Source: Rikenellaceae bacterium | GTDB lineage: Bacteria; Bacteroidota; Bacteroidia; Bacteroidales; UBA932 | Assembly: GCA_022766385.1 (NCBI GenBank) | Contig: JALEPJ010000003.1 | Coordinates: 18,231 to 82,230, forward strand | Direction: 5' to 3' | DNA: 64,000 bases | Part shown: positions 9,545 to 18,190 of the stretch, piece by piece | Layout of the letters: each line of letters starts with the position of its first letter | Position numbering within the stretch: position 1 is the first letter of the stretch | Notes under the pieces: model-generated | What the model saw: the letters and a program-made list of their open reading frames with translations, nothing else | What the model was told of the DNA's origin: nothing | Databases searched by the model: none | Made by a program: the position numbers and the translations under genes

Positions 9545-9552
9545 TAATTTTG
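9545..9552 (+). promoter_or_regulatory. Candidate -7 element for the class A PBP gene
   Basis: TAATTTTG matches TAnnTTTG and lies 90 nt upstream of the preferred ATG at 9642, in the divergent topA/PBP intergenic region. It also overlaps the first codons of the longer track ORF, which argues against the upstream start. No well-placed -33 element was seen. Confidence 0.45.
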
Positions 9553-9641
9553 CAGGACGTATTCACGGCCGTAATGGCCTCAACTATGTTGAGATAAGTA
9601 AAACCGGGCGAGTCCCCGAACTCGCCGACATTTTTGCGGAA

Positions 9642-12068
9642 ATGAAAGATACTACGAGAAAGAAAATAGTCAAATGGTTCTGGGTATTGGTTACAGCGCC
9701 GATTGCGCTGATTCTTCTGCTCCTTCTTCTGGTGGGGCTTTTCGCCAAAATCCCGTCATTCGAAGAACTTGAGAATCCGGACAACAAGCTTGCGACCCAG
9801 GTGATTTCCGAAGACGGACAGGTCCTCACCACCTTCCATGTGGAGAACAGGACCTATGTATCCTATGACCAGCTCGCTCCGAGTCTGATTCAGGCCGCCA
9901 TCGCTACCGAGGACGAGCGCTTCTACAAACACTCGGGCATAGACTTCATCAGCCTCGGCCGAGTGGCTGTCAAGACCCTGCTTCTGAACAATTCCAGCCA
10001 GGGAGGAGGAAGTACCATTACTCAGCAGCTTGCCAAGACCCTCTATCCCCGTCAGGAGGTGACGAGCAAGATTCCGGGTGCATCGAAGTTCGTTATGGTC
10101 TGGAATAAGCTCAAGGAATGGATTACTGCGGTCAAACTCGAACGCGACTATACCAAGGAGGAGATTATCGATATGTATCTGAATTCGATTTTCTTCGGCA
10201 GCGGAGCTTACGGTGTGCGTGCTGCTTCCCAGACCTTCTTCGGCAAGGAGCCTATAGAACTGAATGTCGAGGAGAGCGCAATGCTCGTGGGTATGGTGAA
10301 CAAACCAACCCGCTACAATCCCCGCCTTAACCCGGACAAGGCCCTGGTGCGCAGGAACTTCGTAATTGGACAAATGGAAAAAGCCGGATATCTGACAGAG
10401 GCCGAGCGCGACTCCATCAGACTCATTCCGATAAATGTAGAGAACTATCAGGTGCAGGACCACAATGCCGGACTTGCCCCGTATTTCAGGGATATGCTCC
10501 GTCGCGTAATGAATGCCGAGAAGCCTAAACGTTCGAACTACAGTATGCCTGAGGACTATTCGGCCGATTCCCTCCGCTGGGAGAACGACCAGCTTTATGG
10601 CTGGCTGAACAAGAACAAAAAGCCGAGCGGGGAGAAATATGACCTTGACAGGGATGGCCTGCGTATCTACACTACCATTGATTCCCGTATGCAGAAATAT
10701 GCGGAAGAGGCTGTGGCTGAGCATCTTGGAAAGACTCTGCAGAAGAGTTTCGACAGAGAGAACAGGAATCTCAGGAACAAGCCTTTTGCCAATGATGTTG
10801 AGGATGATGTAAGAAACAGGCTGATGAGCCAGGCCCGCCGCTGGAGCGACCGCTACCGCCTGCAGAAGAAGGCAGGAATGTCTGAGAATGCGATACTCAA
10901 GCAGTTCTCCGAGCCTGTGCCTATGCAGGTGTTCAAATGGAAGGTCGAAAAGGACAAAAACGGAAAGGAGAGGGTCAAGGGTGTCGCTGTCGATACCGTA
11001 ATGACTCCGGACGATTCCATCAAGTACTACAAATCCATACTTCGCGCAGGCTTTATGGCCATCGAGCCGTCTTCAGGCCACGTAAAGGCCTATGTCGGCG
11101 GCCCGAACTACCGCTACTTCAAGTATGACAATGTCAGCCAGGGCAAGCGCCAGGTAGGTTCGACGATCAAGCCTTTCCTGTACACGACGGGCCTGATGAG
11201 CGGAATGTCACCGGACAGGGAGTTTATGAACAATCCTATTTCCTTCCCTTTCCCGGATGGCACCGTCTGGACTCCTCGAACCACTGACAAGGAAGAGTAC
11301 AAGGGCAAGCCTCTCACTATGAGACGCGGTCTTCAAATCAGCTCGAACAATATCTCAGCTTCGATAATGAAAGCGCTCTGTGAGGGTGACCCGTACTACA
11401 GCACCGGTCCTACTGCAATGATCAGTCTTATGCGCAATATGGGCATTACCAGCCATATAGACCCGGTACCATCCATCTGCGTGGGTGCAGCCGACCTGAA
11501 TGTATTCGAGATGGTGGCAGCTTACAACACCTTCCCTTCGGGAGGTATCTACTGCGAGCCAATCTTCGTGATGCGCATAGAGGACAATACCGGCAATACC
11601 ATCAGCAGCTTCACCAAGTCGCAGAAGCAGCCTCTCAATGAAACTGTAGCCTACAATATGGTGCAGATGATGAGGGGAGTGGTCGACGGAGGAACCGCCA
11701 GCCGTCTGCGCAGTGTGTACGGTCTGAAGGGCGAAATTGCCGGCAAGACAGGAACCACCAATGACAATTCCGATGGCTGGTTCATCGGATACACGCCTTC
11801 GATTACAGCCGGAGTATGGGTGGGCTGCGAAGACAGACAGGTTCATTTCCAGTCACTTGCACTTGGTGGTGGTTCGAATTCAGCCCTCCCTATCTGGGGC
11901 CTTTGGATGAAGAAATGTCTTGCTGACCCTAAACTTACGATTTCGGAAGCCGACCACTTTATTGAGCCTGCCATCAAGATACTTCCTCAGGATGGACAGG
12001 TTACCGAAATTCAGGAAACTATCGTTTCCAGCAAGGAACAACAGGAAGAAGAATCATTCTTTGATTGA
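9642..12068 (+). CDS. mrcA: Class A penicillin-binding protein (PBP1A-type)
   Basis: Bifunctional peptidoglycan glycosyltransferase/transpeptidase in the inner membrane. The preferred start (MKDTTRKKIVKWFW) puts a basic cytoplasmic tail before one membrane helix (about 12-34); the upstream 34 codons in the track look unrelated. The GT51 domain has EDERFYKHSGID (Glu90) and GGSTITQQLAKTLY (122-135). The transpeptidase domain has STIK in RQVGSTIKPFLYT, SNN in QISSNNISASIMK, and KTGT in IAGKTGTTNDNSDGWFIG. Length is 808 residues. It is followed by ddl after 3 nt, so the two wall genes are probably cotranscribed. Confidence 0.94.
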   Translation: MKDTTRKKIVKWFWVLVTAPIALILLLLLLVGLFAKIPSFEELENPDNKLATQVISEDGQVLTTFHVENRTYVSYDQLAPSLIQAAIATEDERFYKHSGIDFISLGRVAVKTLLLNNSSQGGGSTITQQLAKTLYPRQEVTSKIPGASKFVMVWNKLKEWITAVKLERDYTKEEIIDMYLNSIFFGSGAYGVRAASQTFFGKEPIELNVEESAMLVGMVNKPTRYNPRLNPDKALVRRNFVIGQMEKAGYLTEAERDSIRLIPINVENYQVQDHNAGLAPYFRDMLRRVMNAEKPKRSNYSMPEDYSADSLRWENDQLYGWLNKNKKPSGEKYDLDRDGLRIYTTIDSRMQKYAEEAVAEHLGKTLQKSFDRENRNLRNKPFANDVEDDVRNRLMSQARRWSDRYRLQKKAGMSENAILKQFSEPVPMQVFKWKVEKDKNGKERVKGVAVDTVMTPDDSIKYYKSILRAGFMAIEPSSGHVKAYVGGPNYRYFKYDNVSQGKRQVGSTIKPFLYTTGLMSGMSPDREFMNNPISFPFPDGTVWTPRTTDKEEYKGKPLTMRRGLQISSNNISASIMKALCEGDPYYSTGPTAMISLMRNMGITSHIDPVPSICVGAADLNVFEMVAAYNTFPSGGIYCEPIFVMRIEDNTGNTISSFTKSQKQPLNETVAYNMVQMMRGVVDGGTASRLRSVYGLKGEIAGKTGTTNDNSDGWFIGYTPSITAGVWVGCEDRQVHFQSLALGGGSNSALPIWGLWMKKCLADPKLTISEADHFIEPAIKILPQDGQVTEIQETIVSSKEQQEEESFFD

Positions 12069-12071
12069 TAA

Positions 12072-13088
12072 ATGGCTAAATACAATTCTGTAGCAGTATT
12101 CTACGGCAGCGACTCTTCTGAATGGGAGGTATCCTGCCGCAGCGGTGAGTTTACCGCATCACGTATTGACGGAGAAATTTACGACGTATATGAGATTCTG
12201 GCCCGCTTCGGCAAATGGGAGCTCGTCGCATACCGCAAGCGCCACTCTATGCGCGTCATCTTCCCTGAAGGCGCGCGTCCTCAGGTTGACAAGACGGATT
12301 GCTCCATAATTGTCAATTGCGAAAAGGTGATGTTTGATTACATCTATATCATGCAGCACGGCAGACCGGGCGAGAACGGTCTCCTTCAGGGCTATTTCGA
12401 GATGCTGGGCATTCCTTACAGCGGCTGCAATTCCTTTGTCAGCGCTGTAGCCTTCGACAAGTTCGCCTGCAAGAATTACCTTCGTGACGTTGACTTCGTA
12501 CATTGCGCCCCTGACATCTTCGTGCGCAAGGGAACAGACATCAGCGACCTCAAGGACAGGGTTTGCTCGAAACTCCGCTTCCCGGTATTCGTGAAACCTA
12601 CCGACGGTGGTTCCAGCTTCGGAATCACCAAGCTGGAATCGGTGGATGAGTTGGAGACGGCTGTGAATTTCGCCTTCTCAGAGGGTCCTATGGTCATCAT
12701 CGAACAGGGCATTTCCGGCCGTGAGCTGACCTGTGGAGTGTATTTCGATGGAGAAAAGGTCAAAGCTCTCCCTCCTATTGAGATAGTCACGGAGAATGAG
12801 TATTTCGATTATGACGCCAAGTACAACGGCAAGAGCCAGGAACTCTGTCCTGCTCCGATATCCGCCGAGGAAACAGCTCTCGTGCAGGATACCACTTGCC
12901 GCATTTACAAGCAGCTCGGCTGCTCGGGCGTTGTCAGAATAGACTATATACTCGCTGAGGACGGACTTTATTTCTTGGAAATCAATACCATACCGGGTAT
13001 GACCAGCGCTTCTCTCATTCCTAAGATGGTCAGGACCGCGGGTATGGATATGACGGCCTTCCTCTCCCAGATTATCGAAAACTCCTGA
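12072..13088 (+). CDS. ddl: D-alanine--D-alanine ligase
   Basis: ATP-grasp enzyme making the D-Ala-D-Ala terminus of the cell-wall stem peptide. The 338 residues show the N-terminal substrate region (VAVFYGSDSSEWEVSCRS), HGRPGENGLLQGYFEMLGIPYSG, the ATP-grasp segment FPVFVKPTDGGSSFGI and the C-terminal metal/ADP site EINTIPGMTSASLIPKM. It sits 3 nt after the class A PBP and 9 nt before prmC, in an envelope-related run. No vancomycin-resistance-type neighbours are present, so it is the housekeeping ligase. Confidence 0.95.
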   Translation: MAKYNSVAVFYGSDSSEWEVSCRSGEFTASRIDGEIYDVYEILARFGKWELVAYRKRHSMRVIFPEGARPQVDKTDCSIIVNCEKVMFDYIYIMQHGRPGENGLLQGYFEMLGIPYSGCNSFVSAVAFDKFACKNYLRDVDFVHCAPDIFVRKGTDISDLKDRVCSKLRFPVFVKPTDGGSSFGITKLESVDELETAVNFAFSEGPMVIIEQGISGRELTCGVYFDGEKVKALPPIEIVTENEYFDYDAKYNGKSQELCPAPISAEETALVQDTTCRIYKQLGCSGVVRIDYILAEDGLYFLEINTIPGMTSASLIPKMVRTAGMDMTAFLSQIIENS

Positions 13089-13097
13089 TAGGTTCCG

Positions 13098-13988
13098 ATG
13101 CTTCTGTCCGAGTTCATAAAAGAGGCTGTTTCCGCCCTTGAGCGCCTTTATCCCGTTCCTGAGGCCAGAAGTCTGGTCAATCTCCTCTGCGAACACGAAC
13201 TGGGAGTCAAAAGCTATACGCATATTATTGAGCCTCAATATCTTGTCCCGGATAATAAGCTGGAGGATATGTCTGCTGCGATCGACCGTCTGGCAATGGG
13301 AGAGCCGATACAGCATATTATCGGCAGCGCTCCTTTCTGCGGCCGCAGCTTCAAGGTGACGCGGGATGTGCTCATTCCGCGGCCAGAGACTGAACTTCTG
13401 GTCAATGAAGCGGTGAAAGAAATCCTCAGGCTGCGGTCCGAAAGGGGCGAAGGATCATCCGTGCGAGTCCTCGACCTTTGTACCGGCTCGGGCTGCATAG
13501 CCTGGACTCTGGCATTGCCCCCGGCAATGGCCGAAGTGGTGGCAGTCGATGTCTCGGAGAAGGCTCTGGAAGTGGCCTCCTCTCAGCTGTTTGGGCACGA
13601 AATCGATGAAAGCGCATATGCGCGCCCCCTCTTTGTTCAGGGCGATGTTCTGGATACGGATCAGGATTTTGAGTATGGTCCATTCGATCTCATTCTCAGC
13701 AATCCGCCATATGTCAAGGAGTCTGAAAAGTCCCTGATGCGCAGCAATGTTCTTGATTATGAGCCTTCTATAGCTCTTTTTGTGAGTGATGACGATCCCC
13801 TGCTCTTCTACAGGGCAGTAGCAAAATGGGCGGACCGTTTCCTAAGGGAGGGCGCGATGGGCATAGTGGAGATCAATGAGGCCCTAGGAGATGAAACGAT
13901 GGCCCTTTTCAGGGATGCAGGATTCCGGGAATTGAGGCTCATAAAGGATTTTTATAATAAAAACCGTTTCGTTTCCTTCCGTAAATAG
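13098..13988 (+). CDS. prmC: Release factor glutamine methyltransferase
   Basis: S-adenosylmethionine-dependent enzyme that methylates the GGQ glutamine of release factors RF1/RF2. The 296 residues have an N-terminal helical domain, the SAM-binding motif VLDLCTGSGCIAWTLA (about 123-138) and the catalytic NPPYVKESE motif (about 203-211). It closes the PBP-ddl-prmC run and is followed by a strong intrinsic terminator. Start ATG 13098 is 9 nt after the ddl stop. Confidence 0.93.
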   Translation: MLLSEFIKEAVSALERLYPVPEARSLVNLLCEHELGVKSYTHIIEPQYLVPDNKLEDMSAAIDRLAMGEPIQHIIGSAPFCGRSFKVTRDVLIPRPETELLVNEAVKEILRLRSERGEGSSVRVLDLCTGSGCIAWTLALPPAMAEVVAVDVSEKALEVASSQLFGHEIDESAYARPLFVQGDVLDTDQDFEYGPFDLILSNPPYVKESEKSLMRSNVLDYEPSIALFVSDDDPLLFYRAVAKWADRFLREGAMGIVEINEALGDETMALFRDAGFRELRLIKDFYNKNRFVSFRK

Positions 13989-14024
13989 CCCTCCGGCGTA
14001 GCCCTGCGAGTGTTTTTGAAGATT

Positions 14025-14057
14025 AGCCGTTTTCTTTTTCGGAAAGCGGCTGTTTTT
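14025..14057 (+). terminator. Rho-independent terminator after prmC
   Basis: A 10-bp stem (AGCCGTTTTC / GAAAGCGGCT, one G-T pair) with a 7-nt loop is followed by GTTTTT. It lies 37 nt after the prmC stop and closes the plus-strand operon. Confidence 0.8.
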
Positions 14058-14101
14058 CATTCACTTTGCAGACGAAACAGACATACTATGAACATCGAGC
14101 T

Positions 14102-15352
14102 ATGAAAAACTTTACGGTCGCCGGGGCAGCCGCCAAGCTGTGGCTGCTTCTGGGGCTGTCAATAATGGCGGTCCCTCTCTCTTGCGAGAAACACACTGAA
14201 GACGAAGATCCCCTGAGTTCGAAGCTGTCTCTCAGCGAGCTTGCAGGCATCTTTTCAGCCCTTCCCCTGGAACAGGAGCATCTGGACGAAGTCTTCTCGG
14301 CAGTAAGCTCATCTTCGGCCAATGGCTATGATGAGGAATACACGATGTCGCAGCTGTTCAGTGCCCCAGGAGAGGGAGTTGGCGGCTCCGAGGTAAAGTC
14401 GGGGCAATGGTCGTATCCCCTGCGGGAACTTCTAAAGGAGCACGTGCGGGTCAATTATGCCACTAAGGCAGGCCCTTCGGCAGACGAGTACCTGGAGGCA
14501 ATAATGGACTCTGACGCACAGATCTATTGGCCTTATTCATCATCCTGGGACGGGAAGACTCCGCCCATCATTACCTTCGACCCAGGCGTTGAGGCACTTT
14601 CCAATGTGGGCTGGTTCCGCCGGGAGGACGGTGTGGTGGAGGAACTGGTCGTGACGGAGAAGATGGCTATGGAAAGGCCGGTATGGGTTATCAATTCAAA
14701 CGACGACAGTGCCTACACATCTTTGGAGCTGCTGCGCCGACAGGACCCGTCATGGGGCAGCGGAGGCAGTATCATTGTCAGCCCTAAGCGCAGCGGGGCA
14801 GGATTTTCAGAAACGGGTACTTCCTCGACAAGAGCTGGAGGAGAGGCTTCGCCAGTTCCGTTAGACTCTGAAGAGAAGAAGGTCAAATCACTGCTGCTCA
14901 AGGATTTCACTATGATAAGACATTATGACTGCTGGTTTGCAGGTGCATCGGAGTTCTTCGTCAAATGCGGGGCGGTGGAGGATTTTACAGCGAGTACGGA
15001 GGCTGAATTGAGACTCTATGTTCCGAGCATCACTGACTTTATGATTTCCGTTAAGCGTTCGCAGCTTGGCCAGAAGCTTCCGTTCAATGCCCTGTTGGTT
15101 TCAGAATGGACTGAACAGTTGGAGAATATGGCTTTGATGATAACAGAGGATGACGGCGGCACCAGAACCAGCTGGAACTGTTCAGCCATGGTAAAAATCA
15201 AGTCCAAGAGCTATGGATTCGACATTTCCCTGCCTTTCAACAGCAGGGATGACATAGTCTGGAGAGGGCAGGTTTCCAGGAAATATTTCGAGGCATATAA
15301 CGATGTTGAGGGACATTTCGGGGATGTCTATCTTACCTTTGAAATTTTATAG
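14102..15352 (+). CDS. Lipoprotein of unknown function
   Basis: I do not recognise this family. From ATG 14102 the product is 416 residues, starting with a lipoprotein signal (MKNFTVAGAAAKLWLLLGLSIMAVPLSC), so it is probably a surface or outer-membrane lipoprotein. The track's longer start is a TTG that lies inside a -7-like TCACTTTG (14061-14068) and is unlikely. The mature part is acidic near its N terminus, then has a Gly/Ser-rich stretch (SGAGFSETGTSSTRAGGEASP) that looks like a flexible linker, and a C-terminal part rich in beta-type sequence. It is isolated between the prmC terminator and its own downstream promoter for pepP, so context offers no function. Confidence 0.7.
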   Translation: MKNFTVAGAAAKLWLLLGLSIMAVPLSCEKHTEDEDPLSSKLSLSELAGIFSALPLEQEHLDEVFSAVSSSSANGYDEEYTMSQLFSAPGEGVGGSEVKSGQWSYPLRELLKEHVRVNYATKAGPSADEYLEAIMDSDAQIYWPYSSSWDGKTPPIITFDPGVEALSNVGWFRREDGVVEELVVTEKMAMERPVWVINSNDDSAYTSLELLRRQDPSWGSGGSIIVSPKRSGAGFSETGTSSTRAGGEASPVPLDSEEKKVKSLLLKDFTMIRHYDCWFAGASEFFVKCGAVEDFTASTEAELRLYVPSITDFMISVKRSQLGQKLPFNALLVSEWTEQLENMALMITEDDGGTRTSWNCSAMVKIKSKSYGFDISLPFNSRDDIVWRGQVSRKYFEAYNDVEGHFGDVYLTFEIL

Positions 15353-15360
15353 GCTTTGAA

Positions 15361-15392
15361 TGTTGTGTGAAGTGTTAAAATTCATATATTTG
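15361..15392 (+). promoter_or_regulatory. Candidate promoter for aminopeptidase P gene
   Basis: The -7 element TATATTTG (15385-15392) is preceded at 19 nt by TGTTG (15361-15365), a reasonable -33 element. The gene start is 33 nt downstream. Confidence 0.6.
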
Positions 15393-15425
15393 CTTCTATC
15401 GGTTGATTAAGCAGAAACCGACAGA

Positions 15426-16856
15426 ATGAATATGTTCAATAAACTGACTTACACTAGAAGACGCTCAGCTCTTGTGGCCGGAATGAAGGCGCGCGGAGCA
15501 TCCGGACTGGTCCTTTTCGTTGGTAACGTTGATGCTCCGGCACAGTATAGGGACAATTGCTACAAATACCGTCAGGACAGCAACTGGATCTATTTCTTTG
15601 GAATCGATGAACCCCGCTTTGCAGCCACCATTGACCTGGATAACGGGGATGAAACCGTCTATGCAGACGATTTTTCTATAGATGACATTATATGGATGGG
15701 TCCTACACCTTCTGTGGCGTCTCAGGCGGCAGAAGTCGGTGTAGAACATACTGCAGCATATTCGGCTCTGGATGAGGTTGTTGCTAAGGCCAAGGCCCAA
15801 GGAAGAAGCATACATTTCCTTCCTGCCAGCCGCTATTATCAGGCGATGAAGCTCGCGTCTCTGACTGGACTTGCACCTGAAGATACCTTCTCGAAGGGCA
15901 AGGCAGGCTGTCCTGCAGCGTCATTGCCAATGGTTGAGAGTGTCATCGCCCTTAGACTGATCAAGGAGGAACAGGAGATTGCTCTCATTGACGAGGCTTG
16001 TACTCTCGGCCAGAAGATGCATAGCATTGCCCGTGACAATATCCGTCTCGGCATCAAGGAGCAGGAGATAGTCGGTGCAATGGAAGGCTTTGCAATCGCG
16101 AAGGGCTGGGGAGTTTCCTTTGCCACCATTCTTACCCAGCACGGTGAGATTTTCCATTGTCACTCACACGATGCTCTGGTTGAGGATGGCAGGCTGATGG
16201 TCATTGATGCAGGCCTGGAGTCCAATGACCATTATGCTTCGGACTTCACCCGTACCTATCCTACAGGAGGCAAGTACACTTCAAAGCAGAGGGATATCTA
16301 TCAGATTGTGTATGAGTGCAATGAGCTTGCATTCGAGCTTTCCCGTCCTGGTACGTCCTATCGCGATGTCCATTTGGCAATGGCCAGAAAGATGCTTGAG
16401 GGCCTGAAGTCTCTTGAGCTCGTCAGGGGTGATGTTGACGAAATGCTTGCTCAGGGTGTTGCAGGTCTGTTTATGCCTCACGGACTTGGACACAATATGG
16501 GTATCGACGTCCACGATATGGAAGATTTGGGAGAAAACCTCGTAGGATACGGTTCTGGACAGAGCCGCTCGTCACAACTCGGCCTTGGCAGCCTCAGAAT
16601 GGCCCGCATTCTTGAGCCAGGACATGTTATCACTGACGAGCCTGGTATCTACTTCATCCCAGCCCTCATTGAAAGCTGGAAGGTAAGCGGCCAGGGCAAG
16701 GACTTCATCAATTACGACAAGTTGAAGTCTTACTACGATTTCGGAGGAATCAGACTCGAGGATGACGTTCTGATTACCCCTGATGGAGCGCGCAGACTCG
16801 GTGCAAAGCGTTTGCCTATTGCGCCTGATGACGTTGAGGCTGCAATGGCGAAATAA
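15426..16856 (+). CDS. pepP: Xaa-Pro aminopeptidase (aminopeptidase P)
   Basis: Metallopeptidase of the M24B family that removes N-terminal residues preceding proline, in the cytoplasm. The 476 residues have an N-terminal creatinase-like domain (TRRRSALVAGMKARGASGLVLFVGN) and a C-terminal pita-bread domain. Metal-binding positions are visible in VIDAGLESNDHYASDFTRT (Asp pair), FMPHGLGHNMGIDVHD (His), ITDEPGIYF (Glu) and GGIRLEDDVL (Glu). A second ATG two codons in (MFNKL) could also serve as the start. It heads a likely operon with the DUF456 gene 17 nt downstream. Confidence 0.93.
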   Translation: MNMFNKLTYTRRRSALVAGMKARGASGLVLFVGNVDAPAQYRDNCYKYRQDSNWIYFFGIDEPRFAATIDLDNGDETVYADDFSIDDIIWMGPTPSVASQAAEVGVEHTAAYSALDEVVAKAKAQGRSIHFLPASRYYQAMKLASLTGLAPEDTFSKGKAGCPAASLPMVESVIALRLIKEEQEIALIDEACTLGQKMHSIARDNIRLGIKEQEIVGAMEGFAIAKGWGVSFATILTQHGEIFHCHSHDALVEDGRLMVIDAGLESNDHYASDFTRTYPTGGKYTSKQRDIYQIVYECNELAFELSRPGTSYRDVHLAMARKMLEGLKSLELVRGDVDEMLAQGVAGLFMPHGLGHNMGIDVHDMEDLGENLVGYGSGQSRSSQLGLGSLRMARILEPGHVITDEPGIYFIPALIESWKVSGQGKDFINYDKLKSYYDFGGIRLEDDVLITPDGARRLGAKRLPIAPDDVEAAMAK

Positions 16857-16873
16857 GAATAAAAGGAACAACG

Positions 16874-17359
16874 ATGCTTGCACTAAGTATTATCGCAGTA
16901 ATTGCCGGAATAATAGGAATAATCGGCAGTATAGTCCCAGGGCTTCCGGGTCCACCCATCAGTTGGGTAGGCCTGCTTCTGGCTTACTTGACCCACGGAC
17001 CTGGCAAGGATGGGGACCCAATGAGTCTCCGCTTCCTGATGATATGGCTGGTCGTTACAGTTGTGGTGACTATTTTGGACTATGTGGTACCGTCCTATTT
17101 TACAAGAGTTTCAGGCGGCACCAAGACTGCGGGGCGAGGAGCTATTGCCGGCCTGATAGTCGGGCTTCTGGTTCCTCCTGTCGGGATTTTCGTGGGTACT
17201 CTTCTGGGAGCCTTTCTCGCGGACTTCTTCATTGAGGACAGGGGAGCGTGGCAGTCTTTCAAGGCTTCAATCGGAGCCTTTTTGGGCTTTCTCTGCGGTA
17301 CTGGAATGAAACTGATTGCCTGCGGTATGATGTTCTATTACACAATAGTGTTTCTATAG
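16874..17359 (+). CDS. DUF456 family membrane protein
   Basis: A small integral membrane protein of 161 residues and unknown function. It has four or five hydrophobic segments: LALSIIAVIAGIIGIIGSIVPG at the N terminus, FLMIWLVVTVVVTILDYVV, a glycine-rich GAIAGLIVGLLVPPVGIFVGTLLGAFLADF pair and a C-terminal GFLCGTGMKLIACGMMFYYTIVFL. The IVPGLPGPPISWVGLL and glycine-zipper patterns fit DUF456. It sits between pepP (17 nt) and comF (33 nt to the preferred start), so cotranscription is likely, but no shared pathway is evident. Confidence 0.82.
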   Translation: MLALSIIAVIAGIIGIIGSIVPGLPGPPISWVGLLLAYLTHGPGKDGDPMSLRFLMIWLVVTVVVTILDYVVPSYFTRVSGGTKTAGRGAIAGLIVGLLVPPVGIFVGTLLGAFLADFFIEDRGAWQSFKASIGAFLGFLCGTGMKLIACGMMFYYTIVFL

Positions 17360-17392
17360 TCTTTGTGGTCTGGTGCGGATTGGTATGAGGCG

Positions 17393-18169
17393 ATGGATAA
17401 GATTTTCAATGACTTGAAGATTAAGGATTTCGGCGTGGCGTTGCTGGATATGGCGATGCCACGCCTTTGCGTTGTTTGCGCTTCGCCCCTTCTTTTGCGT
17501 GAACGCTGCATCTGCACTTCGTGCCTGATGGACTTGCCCTTTACCCATTTCTGGAAGCAATCCCGGAATCCGATGGCTGACCGTTTCAATGAGCAGATTC
17601 AGAAAGCCTTTTCTTCGACTTCAGATCCAAGCTCTTTCGAGCCTTACGCCTATGCTGTATCCCTTTTCTTCTATAACTCAGAATCCCCGTACAAGCGCAT
17701 TCCGCATCATCTCAAATACGAGGGAGGTATAGCTTCCGGACGTTTCTTTGCTGCAATCCTGGCCGATAGGATTAAAGGTTCAGAATTCTTTTCTGATATT
17801 GATTTGATACTGCCTGTGCCCCTGCATTGGCGGAGACGCCGGAAAAGAGGTTATAATCAGGCTGAGGTAATAGCCTCGGAACTGGCCTCGGCCCTTGCAG
17901 TGCAGATGAATACTAAACTCTTGGTCAGAAAGCGATATGCTCGGTCCCAAATCAATGTTTCTGTCGAAACGAAAGGCGAAAATGTACGTGGAGCATTCGC
18001 CCTGTCCAAGTCTGTAAACAAGATTGGTATGCCTCGTCACGTCCTGATTGTAGATGACACCTTTACCACCGGATCTACGCTGAACGCCTGCCGCGAGGCT
18101 CTTCGTACTGTCTGGCCGCCTTCGGTCCGGATATCTGTGGCTACTCTTGCCTACGTGAGTGCTACCTGA
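17393..18169 (+). CDS. comF: ComF family phosphoribosyltransferase-like protein
   Basis: ComF-family protein, associated with DNA uptake in some bacteria and related to type I phosphoribosyltransferases. The preferred ATG at 17393 (MDKIFNDLKIKDFG) gives 258 residues; the track start is a TTG ten codons earlier. Near the N terminus, CVVC...CICTSC forms a zinc-ribbon-like four-Cys set. The C-terminal half has the PRPP-binding loop HVLIVDDTFTTGSTLNACREAL and an upstream RKRGYNQAEVIASELA. Natural competence cannot be inferred from this gene alone, since it is also common in non-competent Bacteroidota. Confidence 0.88.
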   Translation: MDKIFNDLKIKDFGVALLDMAMPRLCVVCASPLLLRERCICTSCLMDLPFTHFWKQSRNPMADRFNEQIQKAFSSTSDPSSFEPYAYAVSLFFYNSESPYKRIPHHLKYEGGIASGRFFAAILADRIKGSEFFSDIDLILPVPLHWRRRRKRGYNQAEVIASELASALAVQMNTKLLVRKRYARSQINVSVETKGENVRGAFALSKSVNKIGMPRHVLIVDDTFTTGSTLNACREALRTVWPPSVRISVATLAYVSAT

Positions 18170-18190
18170 CTTTTGCTTTTATTCAGGTAG
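18162..18190. terminator. Hairpin between convergent comF and rmuC
   Basis: CTACCTGA (18162-18169) and TCAGGTAG (18183-18190) form an 8-bp stem around a T-rich 13-nt loop. It overlaps both 3' ends. The downstream T-tract is weak on both strands, so termination is only likely. Confidence 0.45.
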